From contig JAHHIG010000001.1 of the NCBI GenBank assembly GCA_019358895.1, positions 248,001-312,000 of the forward strand: a stretch of 64,000 bases of DNA, read 5' to 3'. The stretch comes from Tildeniella nuda ZEHNDER 1965/U140. Lineage in GTDB: Bacteria; Cyanobacteriota; Cyanobacteriia; Leptolyngbyales; Leptolyngbyaceae. The position numbers and the translations under genes were made by a program. Shown here piece by piece: positions 39,840 to 48,820 of the stretch (positions are counted from its first letter, which is position 1; every line of letters starts with the position of its first letter). Under the pieces are notes generated by a model. That model made no database searches. It was not told the origin of the DNA and saw only the letters and a program-made list of their open reading frames with translations.

Positions 39840-40898
39840 GTGACTTTATATGCTGAACTACACCGTCACCTTGGAGGATCGGTCGTTCCTCGGGTTCTAT
39901 GGCGGTACTTACAACGGAATGATGCTGATCTGGCACAACGGTTTCCCGCCTATCCTGAGTTTGAGGATTTCTACACGCGTCCCCGCAGCACTCTAGATGA
40001 ATATTTGGAGCTGCATACGTTGGTGGAATCGGTGCAAACAGCAGAGGCGCTGCCTTACTTTATTTACCGCTTAATGCGAGGCGCTTACATTTTTGAGAAT
40101 CTGGCTTACCTGGAGCTGCGCTATACGCCGTATCTCCGTACGCCCGACCACCTCACGCAAGCGCAGCGGATTGATTTGATGGCAGAGATTGTGTCGATCG
40201 TGGGCAAAGCGAGTCGACTCAACGAGTACCCGATCGTAACCAGTCAAATCTTATGTATGCACACGCGGTTGCCGTATGCAGTGAACCGAGCGATCGTTGA
40301 TTTGGCGGCACAATCGCGGGACTATGTCTGTGCGATCGATGTAGCGGGTGGTGATAATCACTACGGTGAGCGGCTGGACGAGTTTGTTGAACTCTACGCG
40401 TACGCGCGATCGCTGGGGATCAATACGACAGGGCACCTTTATGAAACTAGAGAGGGTTGCTACCCGGAACTGCTACCGTACTTGATGCGCATTGGGCACG
40501 GTATCCAGATCCCCCTGCACTATCCGCATCTGCTAAAAGAGGTTGCCGAGCGTGGACAATGCCTCGAAGTTTGCCCCACAACGTACCTGCAAACCGGGAC
40601 ATTGGACGATATTTCGCAATTGAAGGCAGTGTTCGATCGCTGCTTTGATGCAGGTGTTGACATTGCCATCTGTACTGATAACGCTGGCTTACACAACGTT
40701 CGTCTGCCGTTTGAGTACGAAAATCTACTCACGCACGACATCATTGGGTTCGAGGAACTGCAAGCCTGTCAGGAGGCAGCATTCCGTCATGCCTTTGCCT
40801 GGCCTCATAGTCAACAACCAACCTCACTGCTCAATGGTTTGCTAAAGGTTGAACCCGATCGAGACAGTAGCAGTGCTTACGAGATTGCTCAGCGTTAG
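39840..40898 (+). CDS. adenosine deaminase-like amidohydrolase
   Basis: 352 residues from the GTG at 39840, with AAAGAGG ending five bases before it; a second GTG two codons upstream lies in that ribosome site. The metal-binding HxH is in LHRHLGGS, the region equivalent to the HAGE motif is GHLYE (His and Glu kept), then RIGHGIQIP, EVCPTTYLQ and ICTDNAGL (TDN in place of the usual TDDP). It therefore belongs to the adenosine/AMP deaminase superfamily but is not a standard adenosine deaminase. The product may deaminate another purine or modified nucleoside. Cytosolic, divergent from purA. Confidence 0.75.
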   Translation: MTLYAELHRHLGGSVVPRVLWRYLQRNDADLAQRFPAYPEFEDFYTRPRSTLDEYLELHTLVESVQTAEALPYFIYRLMRGAYIFENLAYLELRYTPYLRTPDHLTQAQRIDLMAEIVSIVGKASRLNEYPIVTSQILCMHTRLPYAVNRAIVDLAAQSRDYVCAIDVAGGDNHYGERLDEFVELYAYARSLGINTTGHLYETREGCYPELLPYLMRIGHGIQIPLHYPHLLKEVAERGQCLEVCPTTYLQTGTLDDISQLKAVFDRCFDAGVDIAICTDNAGLHNVRLPFEYENLLTHDIIGFEELQACQEAAFRHAFAWPHSQQPTSLLNGLLKVEPDRDSSSAYEIAQR

Positions 40899-40902
40899 AC
40901 AC

Positions 40903-40944
40903 AAAAATGCCTGTAGGTCGTGCTTGCCGCGTGTTCCTACAGGC
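40903..40944 (-). terminator. terminator, best oriented for psb27
   Basis: GCCTGTAGG (40909-40917) pairs with CCTACAGGC (40936-40944) over an 18-base loop. Read on the minus strand the stem is followed by ATTTTTG, a T-run, directly after psb27. Confidence 0.7.
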
Positions 40945-40968
40945 GCTCTAGTACTCAGACCGCTTTGA

Positions 40969-41376
40969 CTAGGAACCTCGACTGAGGGAAAGCTCGATCT
41001 GCTTAAACTCTTGCTCCAGCCGATCGCGTAGCTTCTGAGGCACAGGGCGATTTTGATACGAGCTGTAGTGACCCGCTAGCGAATTCAACGCCGTTCGCAT
41101 AGTGGTATAAGAATTTAACTTTGCCACAGAACCGTCACGCCGATAGCGAGCCGTAAAATCACCGATCAGCTGACGTGCTTCTGCCTGAGCAGCACTTCGC
41201 GCAGGAGAATCGTCGGGTAGCTGAATGGATTCTCTCAAATTGTTAACCACTGCCGCCGTGTCCTGGCGATAGTCTCCAGTTAAAACTGTCGCTGCTCTTG
41301 CGGCTGGGACAGCACCCGTCAGACCGATCAAAACGACTAGGATTAGAGAAAAAAAGCTTGATAGATAGCGCTTCAT
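40969..41376 (-). CDS. psb27: photosystem II assembly factor Psb27
   Basis: 135 residues from the ATG at 41376 (MKRYLSSFFSLILVVLIGLT); another ATG lies two codons upstream. It aids photosystem II repair by binding CP43 and keeping the Mn cluster from assembling too early. The four-helix region DYRQDTAAVVNNLRESIQLP, ARQLIGDFTARYRRDGSV, TTMRTALNSLAGHYSSYQNR and LEQEFKQIELSL is typical. Most cyanobacterial Psb27 are lipoproteins, but no cysteine follows the hydrophobic segment (it reads LTGAVPAARAA), suggesting signal peptidase I cleavage and a soluble lumenal form. Confidence 0.93.
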   Translation of the reverse strand: MKRYLSSFFSLILVVLIGLTGAVPAARAATVLTGDYRQDTAAVVNNLRESIQLPDDSPARSAAQAEARQLIGDFTARYRRDGSVAKLNSYTTMRTALNSLAGHYSSYQNRPVPQKLRDRLEQEFKQIELSLSRGS

Positions 41377-41639
41377 AAGCATTAACGAAGAGGAGTAAAT
41401 AACCTTCTAGCCTGCTCTCGAAAGTGCAGACAAGAATCATCCTACCGCGATCAAGCGTAGGGATCATGCGTCTTCCGAAGGGGACACTAGCAATTGCAAG
41501 TCGCTCAACCCTTGGCTGGGTCGATTAAAGCCTTCGCTCAAACCCTTAGGCTGGCAATCAGCGATTTGAGTAGGGCTGAGCAAGCATCGCTAATGGCTGC
41601 TGGTCTCTCCGTGAAACAAGGTTCTTCCTCGACAAGACC

Positions 41640-42449
41640 CTAGCCGAAGCGACCGCTGACATACTCTTGCGTTGCTTGATGCTGAGGGGTTTGGAAGATC
41701 ACTTCAGTGCGATCGTATTCGACGATGTAGCCTGTGCGCTGACCCTTCGCATTTGCCTCCACGTTATAGAAGGCAGTGAAATCAGAGGCGCGCGATGCCT
41801 GTTGCATGTTGTGGGTCACGATGACGATCGTGTAGCGCTCTTTCAACTGTTGCAGCAGATCCTCAACTTTCAGCGTCGAAATAGGGTCAAGTGCCGCACA
41901 GGGTTCATCCATCAAAATCACATCGGGCTGCACCGCTACTGCACGGGCAATACAAAGTCGCTGCTGCTGACCACCGGAAAGATCAGTGCCCATAGCGTTG
42001 AGCTTGTCCTTCACGTCATCCCAAAGGGCTGCTTGCTTGAGTGCCCGTTCTACCAGTTCATCCATGTCACCCTTATAGCCAACTAGCCGAGGACCGAACG
42101 CAATGTTCTCGTAGATAGATTTTGGAAAGGGATTTGGCTTCTGAAACACCATCCCAATCTGCCGCCGCACTTCTACAGGGTCAATCTCTGGCGCATAAAG
42201 ATCTTGGTCGCGGTAAAAGATTTTGCCATCAAGATGAAAGATCTTAATCAAATCATTCAATCGGTTAAAGCACCGGAGCACGGTACTCTTACCGCAACCG
42301 GATGGACCGATGAAAGCGGTAATGCTGTTTTTGGGGATCTCGATCGAGACATTCTTTACTGCCAGAAAACTACCGTAGTAAATATTGAGATCCTGAGTAC
42401 GAAAGATCGTTTCAGTTTGGCGGGCGGTGCTCTGGATGTCCGTCGTCAT
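41640..42449 (-). CDS. pstB: phosphate ABC transporter ATP-binding protein
   Basis: 269 residues. Drives high-affinity phosphate import. Walker [10 protein letters not shown], signature [16 protein letters not shown], Walker [15 protein letters not shown]-loop IVTHNMQQA; the family features [13 protein letters not shown] and [12 protein letters not shown] are PstB-specific. Last gene of the pstSCAB series, cytosolic face of the membrane. Confidence 0.97.
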   Translation of the reverse strand: MTTDIQSTARQTETIFRTQDLNIYYGSFLAVKNVSIEIPKNSITAFIGPSGCGKSTVLRCFNRLNDLIKIFHLDGKIFYRDQDLYAPEIDPVEVRRQIGMVFQKPNPFPKSIYENIAFGPRLVGYKGDMDELVERALKQAALWDDVKDKLNAMGTDLSGGQQQRLCIARAVAVQPDVILMDEPCAALDPISTLKVEDLLQQLKERYTIVIVTHNMQQASRASDFTAFYNVEANAKGQRTGYIVEYDRTEVIFQTPQHQATQEYVSGRFG

Positions 42450-42625
42450 AAATCTAAAGGGGGTGAGTGGTTACTATTTCAATAAGACTTGAAGTTACTA
42501 AGATTAAAAGCGGCGCGGCGGCAGCAAACGACCAAGACTGCTAAAGCATGACGATCGCCGATCACAAAAAGTTAGGACTGTATGAGCCAGCGATCGCTCA
42601 CAAACTCAACACACCGCCTTAAACA

Positions 42626-43564
42626 TTATTTACGCCGCCTCGTAATCCAGCGCGAGAGGATGCTGGTCACTAGAACCAATGCCACAAGCACTAGTGAACC
42701 AGCCCAAGCAAGCTCTTGCTGGTTCTTGTAAGGCGCTGTCGCAAAGTCAAACACCAATCTCGACATTGTAGCGGTCGGCTCCCAGATGCCGTTAGTGAGG
42801 TAAGTAGCGGGATTCACGTTGACCGGACTCAAACTCAACCCTGAATTCCAGTAACGACTGAAAGAGGCTGTAAAGAGAACAGGCGCTGTCTCTCCAGCAG
42901 CACGAGCCACAGCCAACATGACCCCAGTCAAAATTGACGGTACTGCCGCTGGTAGAACAATCTTCAACGTTGTTTGAATGCGTGTGGCTCCCAACCCCAC
43001 TGCTGCCTGTCGGTAGTCATTGGATACTGCCTCTAGCGCTTCTGCTGACGTACGTACGATCGTCGGTAGCATCAACACCGAGAGCGCTATGCCGCCAGCT
43101 ACCGCTGAAAACCGACCAGTCGCTAAAACCACCAGAGAATAAGCAAAGGCTCCCACGACGATCGAAGGCACACCGCTGAGAACATTCGTGAAAAAATCGA
43201 TCACGTCTGCCAGCTTCGTTCCTCTGGCAAATTCAGACAGGTAGATGGCTGCCAGCACACCAAAAGGAATACTCAGAGCCGCAGAAATACCAACGGTGGT
43301 CAGAGTCCCAACAAAAGCATTGCCAAAACCGCCGCCTGTGAGACCGGGAGCGGGCGGCAGTTGGACAAAAAGAGCCGGACTTAACCGGGCGAAGCCGTTG
43401 ATCAGCACGTAAGAAAGCACCGCAACCAGTGGAACGAGGGCGATCGCAGCGCAGATATAGGCGACAACGGTCATCGCTGACGAAAACAACGTCCGGGGTG
43501 ACGTTGGAACGCGTCTCATATTGCGCTCTACTAGAGGGGTATTCGCCAAGTCTGGATTCGTCAT
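42626..43564 (-). CDS. pstA: phosphate ABC transporter permease PstA
   Basis: 312 residues, six transmembrane helices. The permease loop LEAVSNDYRQAAVGLGATRI with TLKIVLPAAVPSILTG contacts PstB. Membrane segments include YICAAIALVPLVAVLSYVLI. It forms the channel with PstC. About 107 bp after pstC, 176 bp before pstB. Confidence 0.96.
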   Translation of the reverse strand: MTNPDLANTPLVERNMRRVPTSPRTLFSSAMTVVAYICAAIALVPLVAVLSYVLINGFARLSPALFVQLPPAPGLTGGGFGNAFVGTLTTVGISAALSIPFGVLAAIYLSEFARGTKLADVIDFFTNVLSGVPSIVVGAFAYSLVVLATGRFSAVAGGIALSVLMLPTIVRTSAEALEAVSNDYRQAAVGLGATRIQTTLKIVLPAAVPSILTGVMLAVARAAGETAPVLFTASFSRYWNSGLSLSPVNVNPATYLTNGIWEPTATMSRLVFDFATAPYKNQQELAWAGSLVLVALVLVTSILSRWITRRRK

Positions 43565-43671
43565 CTCAACCTTTTCTTAACTTCTATCAACTGATTGATT
43601 CGTTAGTCCAGTCACGTCATGGCAGATTGAGGCAGGCTTGATGCCACCGCGTTTAAGCGTACGATCGCACC

Positions 43672-44625
43672 TTAAAGCTTCAAGCTAAAGCGACGCACGA
43701 TAATCTCAGCCAAGACATTCACCACAAGCGTCAAGGCAAACAGCACCAGCGCCGCATACATCAGTGAAGCCACTTGTAGTCCGCCCGCTTCAGCAAATTG
43801 ATTTGCCAGCAATGAGGCAACCGTCGAGCCTTGAGACAAAATCGAAGCTGACTTAATCGTGTCCGAGTTACCAATCACCATCGTGACCGCCATCGTCTCA
43901 CCCATAGCCCGCCCTAGCGCCAGCATGATACCGCCGACAATACCAGAGAACGCAGCAGGCAGCATGATTTGAAAGATTGTTTCCCAACGGGTTGCACCCA
44001 GCCCGTAAGCAGCTTGCCGCAGTTCCGCAGGTACTGCTGTTAAAGCATCCCGAGAGATGGCGGCAATAATGGGCAGGATCATGATTGAAAGGATGATGCC
44101 AGCAACATAAATGCCCGGACCGGAGGGTGTCGTGCTGAAGATAGGAATCCATCCTAAATTGCTATTCAGAAAACCGCCGATCGGCGTCAAAATTGGAATC
44201 AACACAAAAATTGCCCACAGCCCGTAGACCACGCTAGGAATTGCAGCCAGAAGCTCAACGAGAAACACGATCGGCTGTTGAACATGCGGCGGCAAAAAGT
44301 CTTCGCTTAGAAAGAGAGCAACACCAATCCCGATCGGCACCGCAATCAGCAAGGCGATAAATGACGTGACCAGCGTGCCGTAAATCTGAGTTAGCGCGCC
44401 AAAAATCTCATCGTTAACGCTCCAACGGCTGGTAACTAAAAAGCCAGCACCAAACTTTTGAATCGCTGGGAGTGCATCGGTTCCAACTCTGGTGGCGATC
44501 GCTACCAGTACCAACGCAACCCCAATACCAAAGGCGGCTGTAAGCCAGACAAAACCCTGATCAATCCAGCGTGAGGTTTGAGAACGCTGCCACGACATGG
44601 GCAAAGGCTGATTGGTTGGAGTCAT
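43672..44625 (-). CDS. pstC: phosphate ABC transporter permease PstC
   Basis: 317 residues, six helices. The coupling loop is DALTAVPAELRQAAYGLGAT, then RWETIFQIMLPAAFSGIVGG and GRAMGETMAVTMVIGN, which is the PstC signature. Forms the membrane channel with PstA. It follows pstS by about 190 bp with a stem-loop between. Confidence 0.96.
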   Translation of the reverse strand: MTPTNQPLPMSWQRSQTSRWIDQGFVWLTAAFGIGVALVLVAIATRVGTDALPAIQKFGAGFLVTSRWSVNDEIFGALTQIYGTLVTSFIALLIAVPIGIGVALFLSEDFLPPHVQQPIVFLVELLAAIPSVVYGLWAIFVLIPILTPIGGFLNSNLGWIPIFSTTPSGPGIYVAGIILSIMILPIIAAISRDALTAVPAELRQAAYGLGATRWETIFQIMLPAAFSGIVGGIMLALGRAMGETMAVTMVIGNSDTIKSASILSQGSTVASLLANQFAEAGGLQVASLMYAALVLFALTLVVNVLAEIIVRRFSLKL

Positions 44626-44706
44626 AGGTAGTCAACTGAAGTAGTAAGCTAAACAACCCGCAAATGAAAATTTAGAATAGACCCTTCAATGCTCAAAAAA
44701 GGAGAG

Positions 44707-44750
44707 GCTGATGTCTATAACCACAAATTTCTCTGAAGCTAGACATCAGC
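44707..44750 (-). terminator. stem-loop between pstS and pstC
   Basis: GCTGATGTCTA (44707-44717) pairs perfectly with TAGACATCAGC (44740-44750). The 22-base loop and absence of a strong T-run suggest partial termination or protection of the pstS message, a common way to make more binding protein than permease. Confidence 0.55.
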
Positions 44751-44816
44751 ACTTCCACATACGCGCAACAAACGATCCAAACCAGTCAGACTTAGTTGAA
44801 TTCATCAACAGGTCAG

Positions 44817-45932
44817 CTACTTGGCAGAGCTAACTTTGATAGTGTCAACTGCCGTCGTGACTTTGGTGGAGATTGGATCAGGTAAGGGGATGTAGCCTAG
44901 TTCGCTAGCGTACTGCTTGCCATCCTTCAGCGCCCACTTCACAAAATCGTTAATTGCTTTTGCTTTTGCCGGATCTTTGGGGGTTTCGTACAGCAGCAGA
45001 TAGGTCAGGCTCACGATCGGATAGGCACCTTTTTGAGCGGGATCAGGAACCTTCACTGCAAAGTCAGTAGGCACAGTAGCACCGTCAAGCGCTTTTGCAG
45101 CCGCGTCTGGCGCAGGGACAATAAATTCACCTGCTTTGTTTTGCAGAGCAGCGACCTTCAGTTTGTTTTCATTGGCGTAAGAGTACTCGGTATAGCCGAT
45201 CGCGCCTTTAGTTTGTTGAACCTGGGCAGTTACACCTTCGCTACCTTTACCACCTGTACCAACGGGCCACTCAATGGTCTTGCCAGCACCCGCTTTCCAG
45301 GTCGGGCACGCCTTCACAATATGGTTGGTGAAGATGGCAGTTGTACCGCTACCGTCCGAGCGGTGAACAAAAGTAATCGGAGTACTTGGCAGGTTCGTCC
45401 CTGCGTTGTCTTTCGCAATTTTAGGGTCGTTCCAGGTCTTGATCGACCCATCTACAATCCCACAGATGGCGGAACGCGACAGCTTGAGCTGGTCTACACC
45501 GTCCAGGTTGTATGCCATGACCACGAAAAGCCCGGTTGAAGGAATCTGAACCGCCTTGCCGCGATCAGCCGGAACTTTTGCCTTATCAGCGTCTTTAAGC
45601 GGATCATCGCTTGCAGCAAAGTCAACTGTCTGATCCAGAAAGCGCTTGACACCTGCACCGCTACCAACGGAGTCATAGCTGATTTGAATGTTTGGATTAG
45701 TTTTGTTGTATTCCTGGAACCAGCGCTGATACAGCGGGTTAGGAGCAGTTGCACCAGCACCACTAATGGAAACCGTGCCGCCAGCAGCCGAGGAGGCAGC
45801 AGGACTGGCACTGGTGTTCTCACTTGGAGGAGTATTCGTCGTCGTTTGAGGAGCACAGGCTGCCAGACTCGCCGCTAGGGCGATCGCTGAAGCCGAGAAC
45901 GCCCAACGGGCTGCTTTTAGAGAGGAGATCAT
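44817..45932 (-). CDS. pstS: phosphate-binding lipoprotein PstS
   Basis: 371 residues. Signal sequence with lipobox LAAC (residues 23-26 in SLAACAPQ), then a Thr/Ser/Ala-rich linker and a PBP fold: ISGAGATAPNPLYQRWFQEY, DSVGSGAGVKRFLDQTVDFA, FVHRSDGSGTTAIFTNHI and GAIGYTEYSYAN. These are the phosphate ligands of PstS (TGAGAT-, SGAG-, RSDGSGT-type). Periplasmic, tethered. First gene of pstSCAB, with a Pho-box-like site upstream. Confidence 0.96.
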   Translation of the reverse strand: MISSLKAARWAFSASAIALAASLAACAPQTTTNTPPSENTSASPAASSAAGGTVSISGAGATAPNPLYQRWFQEYNKTNPNIQISYDSVGSGAGVKRFLDQTVDFAASDDPLKDADKAKVPADRGKAVQIPSTGLFVVMAYNLDGVDQLKLSRSAICGIVDGSIKTWNDPKIAKDNAGTNLPSTPITFVHRSDGSGTTAIFTNHIVKACPTWKAGAGKTIEWPVGTGGKGSEGVTAQVQQTKGAIGYTEYSYANENKLKVAALQNKAGEFIVPAPDAAAKALDGATVPTDFAVKVPDPAQKGAYPIVSLTYLLLYETPKDPAKAKAINDFVKWALKDGKQYASELGYIPLPDPISTKVTTAVDTIKVSSAK

Positions 45933-45975
45933 AAATTCTGCAACTTAACACATCTGCACTAACGCTACCGTGCAT

Positions 45976-45994
45976 CAGTAAAGAAGAGGTTAAG
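45976..45994 (-). promoter_or_regulatory. Pho-box-like site upstream of pstS
   Basis: On the minus strand, CTTAACCT and CTTTACTG stand 3 bases apart about 45-60 bases before the pstS ATG. Direct 8-bp repeats of the type PyTTAAPyPyT with 3-bp spacing are the cyanobacterial SphR/PhoB binding pattern. Phosphate-starvation control of pstSCAB is inferred. The second repeat deviates at two or three positions. Confidence 0.6.
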
Positions 45995-46181
45995 TAATCA
46001 GGATTACATCTCCTTTTGCAGAACCCTACGGTCTCAACGAATCATGCCTGCTGGCGAAAGTAGCTGTGATCGATACCCGGTCAACGGCTGCTGGACTGCT
46101 ACAGCGGTCAAAAAACTGCGTGGTTTAGCGAGTGGAAACGATCGAAGCGTTATGCTGTGTGCCAGCCGACCAAGCTCAGCG

Positions 46182-46793
46182 CTAACGGCAAAGCACCCGA
46201 CGCATGGTTTGCATATTGTCTGGCAGATCCATTTGAATCGCTTGCTGGATTAACATTGAAGGGACTGGAATGGTAGGCGTTGCCTGTACAGAATAGGTTA
46301 GTAATGTGCCGTTGTTGTAGTCTTGCAGCGTCAAATCAGCCGCAAAGTCATGAAAATTGCCTGACTCCAACCGAAATTGAATCTGCTGCTGTGCGATTTC
46401 GATCACCTTTAAGTAGATATCAACTTGCGCTGTGAGAAACAAAAAGGCTTTACTTGCCACCTGGTACAGTCGCTTGTAGCCATCCAGAGATTTTTGGTTG
46501 CTTAGCCTGGAGTCATTGCGCTGAAGGATTTCGCTCCGGGTCAACGCAGGAAAGTAATGCACCCACCGGGGATAGTCTGTCAACTGTTGCCATGCGATCG
46601 CCCGTTCTAACGGCAGGTACATCTGAGCCGTTACTGCACCACCCCACGCAGAATAGGTTCGGGTCTTCAACAAAATTTCACCGCTCAAAAGCTGTTTAGC
46701 GCGTGGTTCGTGGCACTGTTTCGCTAAAAGGTCAGTGACAGTTGTTGAAAGCGTCGTTGTACGGGTGAGCGTTGGTGCAGTAGAGGTCATCAT
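46182..46793 (-). CDS. SRPBCC-fold (START/cyclase-dehydrase type) protein
   Basis: 203 residues. After a Thr-rich N-terminus, the pattern VTAQMYLPLERAIAWQQLTD, YPRWVHYFPALTRSEIL and LTAQVDIYLKVIE fits the helix-grip SRPBCC fold, which binds hydrophobic ligands. The C-terminus IPVPSMLIQQAIQMDLPDNM is typical of cyanobacterial members. No membrane segment. Ligand unknown. Between pstS and uspA genes on the same strand but well separated. Confidence 0.7.
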   Translation of the reverse strand: MMTSTAPTLTRTTTLSTTVTDLLAKQCHEPRAKQLLSGEILLKTRTYSAWGGAVTAQMYLPLERAIAWQQLTDYPRWVHYFPALTRSEILQRNDSRLSNQKSLDGYKRLYQVASKAFLFLTAQVDIYLKVIEIAQQQIQFRLESGNFHDFAADLTLQDYNNGTLLTYSVQATPTIPVPSMLIQQAIQMDLPDNMQTMRRVLCR

Positions 46794-46973
46794 TCCAGTC
46801 CAGCAACTCCTAAGCGATAAGAACGTGTCGAAACCTTGTTTGGCACCCTTAAGGCAGCGGCAGGAGCCAAGCGTTCCGTGTTACAGAAAGCATAACTCCA
46901 TAACTGCAAAGAAAGGTTACGGAAGGGCATGAAGATTCGGCTAAGTTCGTGCAGGCTGCTGGTAGATGGACGG

Positions 46974-47822
46974 TTAGCTGGTGCGCGCTAACAAAACGGG
47001 GCAATTAGCGTAAACCCTCACATAGTCGGAGAGGGATGAACCAAGTAACCGATCGAGGTCAGGTAGCCCTTTAGCGATGGTTGGACGGCGATCGGGCGAA
47101 CCCACCAGCAGCAAGCCGACGTTCAACTCATCGGCTAGGCGGCATAGCTCTTCGGCAGGTTTGCCAACACATGACAGGCAACGGTAGGCGATGCCCAGTC
47201 GTTTTGCCTCTGCCACTGCTGTGGCAAAAACAGGGTCTTGTTCAGACGCTTCACCGCTGGCACAGTAAGATTTGCCGCTCAGATCTGGATTAATGTGCGT
47301 CAGGATGAGTTCTCCATCCTTAAAATCGCGTAGTAGAAACAGCGCTAGCTTGAGGCTTTGACTCGCCGCTTCCGATCGGTCTAGCGCTACCATGACGCGG
47401 TTGATTTTCTTGATGTAGATGTCGTCTCTTACCAACAACATGGGGTGCGATGAGAGCTGGAAGACGTACTGACTAACCGAATTTTCCAGAATGGAGACTA
47501 GACGCTTTAAGCCTCTAGAACCCATGATGATTAGATCTGCGTCAATCTCGTCGGCGACTTTACAAACCACATCTTTGGGATCGCCTTCGCGGAGCAGCCT
47601 AGAGACACGCGCTGGATCAAGATTCAAGGCTTGAATGGCATGAGCTAAAATTTCGCTCCCTTTTTCTCGCTGCTCAACCATTTCAGCCGCAGTAATCTGA
47701 GGCGGAACGACATGTAGAACCGTAACAGAGGCTCTTTGCATAGAAGGAATACTTGCCAGAGCTTTGAACATTTCCTCGGACTGTCCGGTTCCAGAATCAG
47801 CTAAAAGAATTTTTTCGATCAT
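46974..47822 (-). CDS. tandem universal stress protein (UspA type)
   Basis: 282 residues made of two UspA domains, about 1-140 and 143-282. Domain 1: KILLADSGTGQSEEMFKAL, VTVLHVVPPQ and LIIMGSRGLKRLVSILENSV (the G-rich nucleotide loop). Domain 2: NRVMVALDRSEAASQSLKLA and GLLLVGSPDRR with LGSSLSDYVRVYANCPVLLA. Both carry the ATP-binding-like loop. Cytosolic stress-linked protein of unknown specific role. Confidence 0.88.
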   Translation of the reverse strand: MIEKILLADSGTGQSEEMFKALASIPSMQRASVTVLHVVPPQITAAEMVEQREKGSEILAHAIQALNLDPARVSRLLREGDPKDVVCKVADEIDADLIIMGSRGLKRLVSILENSVSQYVFQLSSHPMLLVRDDIYIKKINRVMVALDRSEAASQSLKLALFLLRDFKDGELILTHINPDLSGKSYCASGEASEQDPVFATAVAEAKRLGIAYRCLSCVGKPAEELCRLADELNVGLLLVGSPDRRPTIAKGLPDLDRLLGSSLSDYVRVYANCPVLLARTS

Positions 47823-48316
47823 GAATTTGTCTCACGCTTTCCGTTTTAAACAGCACAGAGTTTCTGACCCTCAGGGTTGGGTCGCTGGCAAGATGCAAGG
47901 CTGCGATCGCCCTCGCGCTTGATTGACCGACTGAAGGTTAAGCAATCAAAGCGGTGCTTGGTCAACTCTTGATAATCAGAATTCTACCTTTAACATTCGC
48001 CAAACTGATGCTCTCTGTTACTCATTGTTGTGTTTGTAATCGTGAAGAGCTATTAAGTAAAGCGGACAAAATCCCTAAAGTTTAAACAGTCATTTTAAGG
48101 ATATGTTTTTTAATGCTTTATGAAGCGTTTAGCGCCTGACAGCCTTAGCTGGCTTACTTTTATAGTATTGATCCCTATACGATTAAATCTGCTGTAAAGA
48201 AACTAATTGCGAATGTGACACAAGCAACCGTTGATTGAGTTAACTAACGTAAACAAGTGGCAGAATGATTGAGATAAAATAAAACAAAAACATCGATCGC
48301 TGAAGCATCTGACTGT
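47823..48316. other. 494-bp stretch without a gene
   Basis: No convincing frame on either strand. AT-rich with runs such as AAAATAAAACAAAAACA near 48274. It should contain promoters for the divergent uspA and thioesterase genes. A single HIP1-like octamer lies near 47905. I see no diagnostic RNA motif. Confidence 0.5.
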
Positions 48317-48808
48317 ATGACGAACGACCAACCTGATCAACGTCAATTACCTCCCACTGGAGCCATCCAAAATCCGCTGCACGTTTCTCCTGGAAACTGG
48401 TTTGATTATTTAGTCAGAGCACAACCGCACCATACCGACTATGCAGGCATCGTCTGGCACGGCTCTTATGTTGCCTGGATGGAGGAAGCCAGAGTTGAGT
48501 GTTTGCGCTCGATCGGTATTGAATTTGCTGATCTCGTGGCGCTGGGTTGTGATTTGCCTGTCGTAGAACTGTCGATTCGCTACCATCAGCCTGTTCAGAT
48601 GGGTATGGCAGCCGTTGTGCGAAGTCGGATGGCAGATACGGAGGGGGTTCGCATCAATTGGGATTATCAAATCCAGTCAACCGATGGGCAGGAATTGTTT
48701 GCTACGGCTCGTGTGGCATTAGTAGCGGTCGATCGCGACAAAGGTAAAGTGATGCGACAGTTACCTCCTGTCGTCAAAGAGGCATTAGTCAAGCTATCGG
48801 CACGTTGA
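48317..48808 (+). CDS. acyl-CoA thioesterase (4HBT family)
   Basis: 163 residues, hot-dog fold. The catalytic block HTDYAGIVWHGSYVAWMEEA has the Asp and the GIVxHxxY pattern of the YbgC/4HBT branch. The later block LPVVELSIRYHQPVQMG fits as well. In cyanobacteria a member of this group hydrolyses DHNA-CoA in phylloquinone synthesis, which is possible here but not shown. Cytosolic. Convergent with dxr, 12 bp apart. Confidence 0.85.
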   Translation: MTNDQPDQRQLPPTGAIQNPLHVSPGNWFDYLVRAQPHHTDYAGIVWHGSYVAWMEEARVECLRSIGIEFADLVALGCDLPVVELSIRYHQPVQMGMAAVVRSRMADTEGVRINWDYQIQSTDGQELFATARVALVAVDRDKGKVMRQLPPVVKEALVKLSAR

Positions 48809-48820
48809 GGAGCGTTACAG

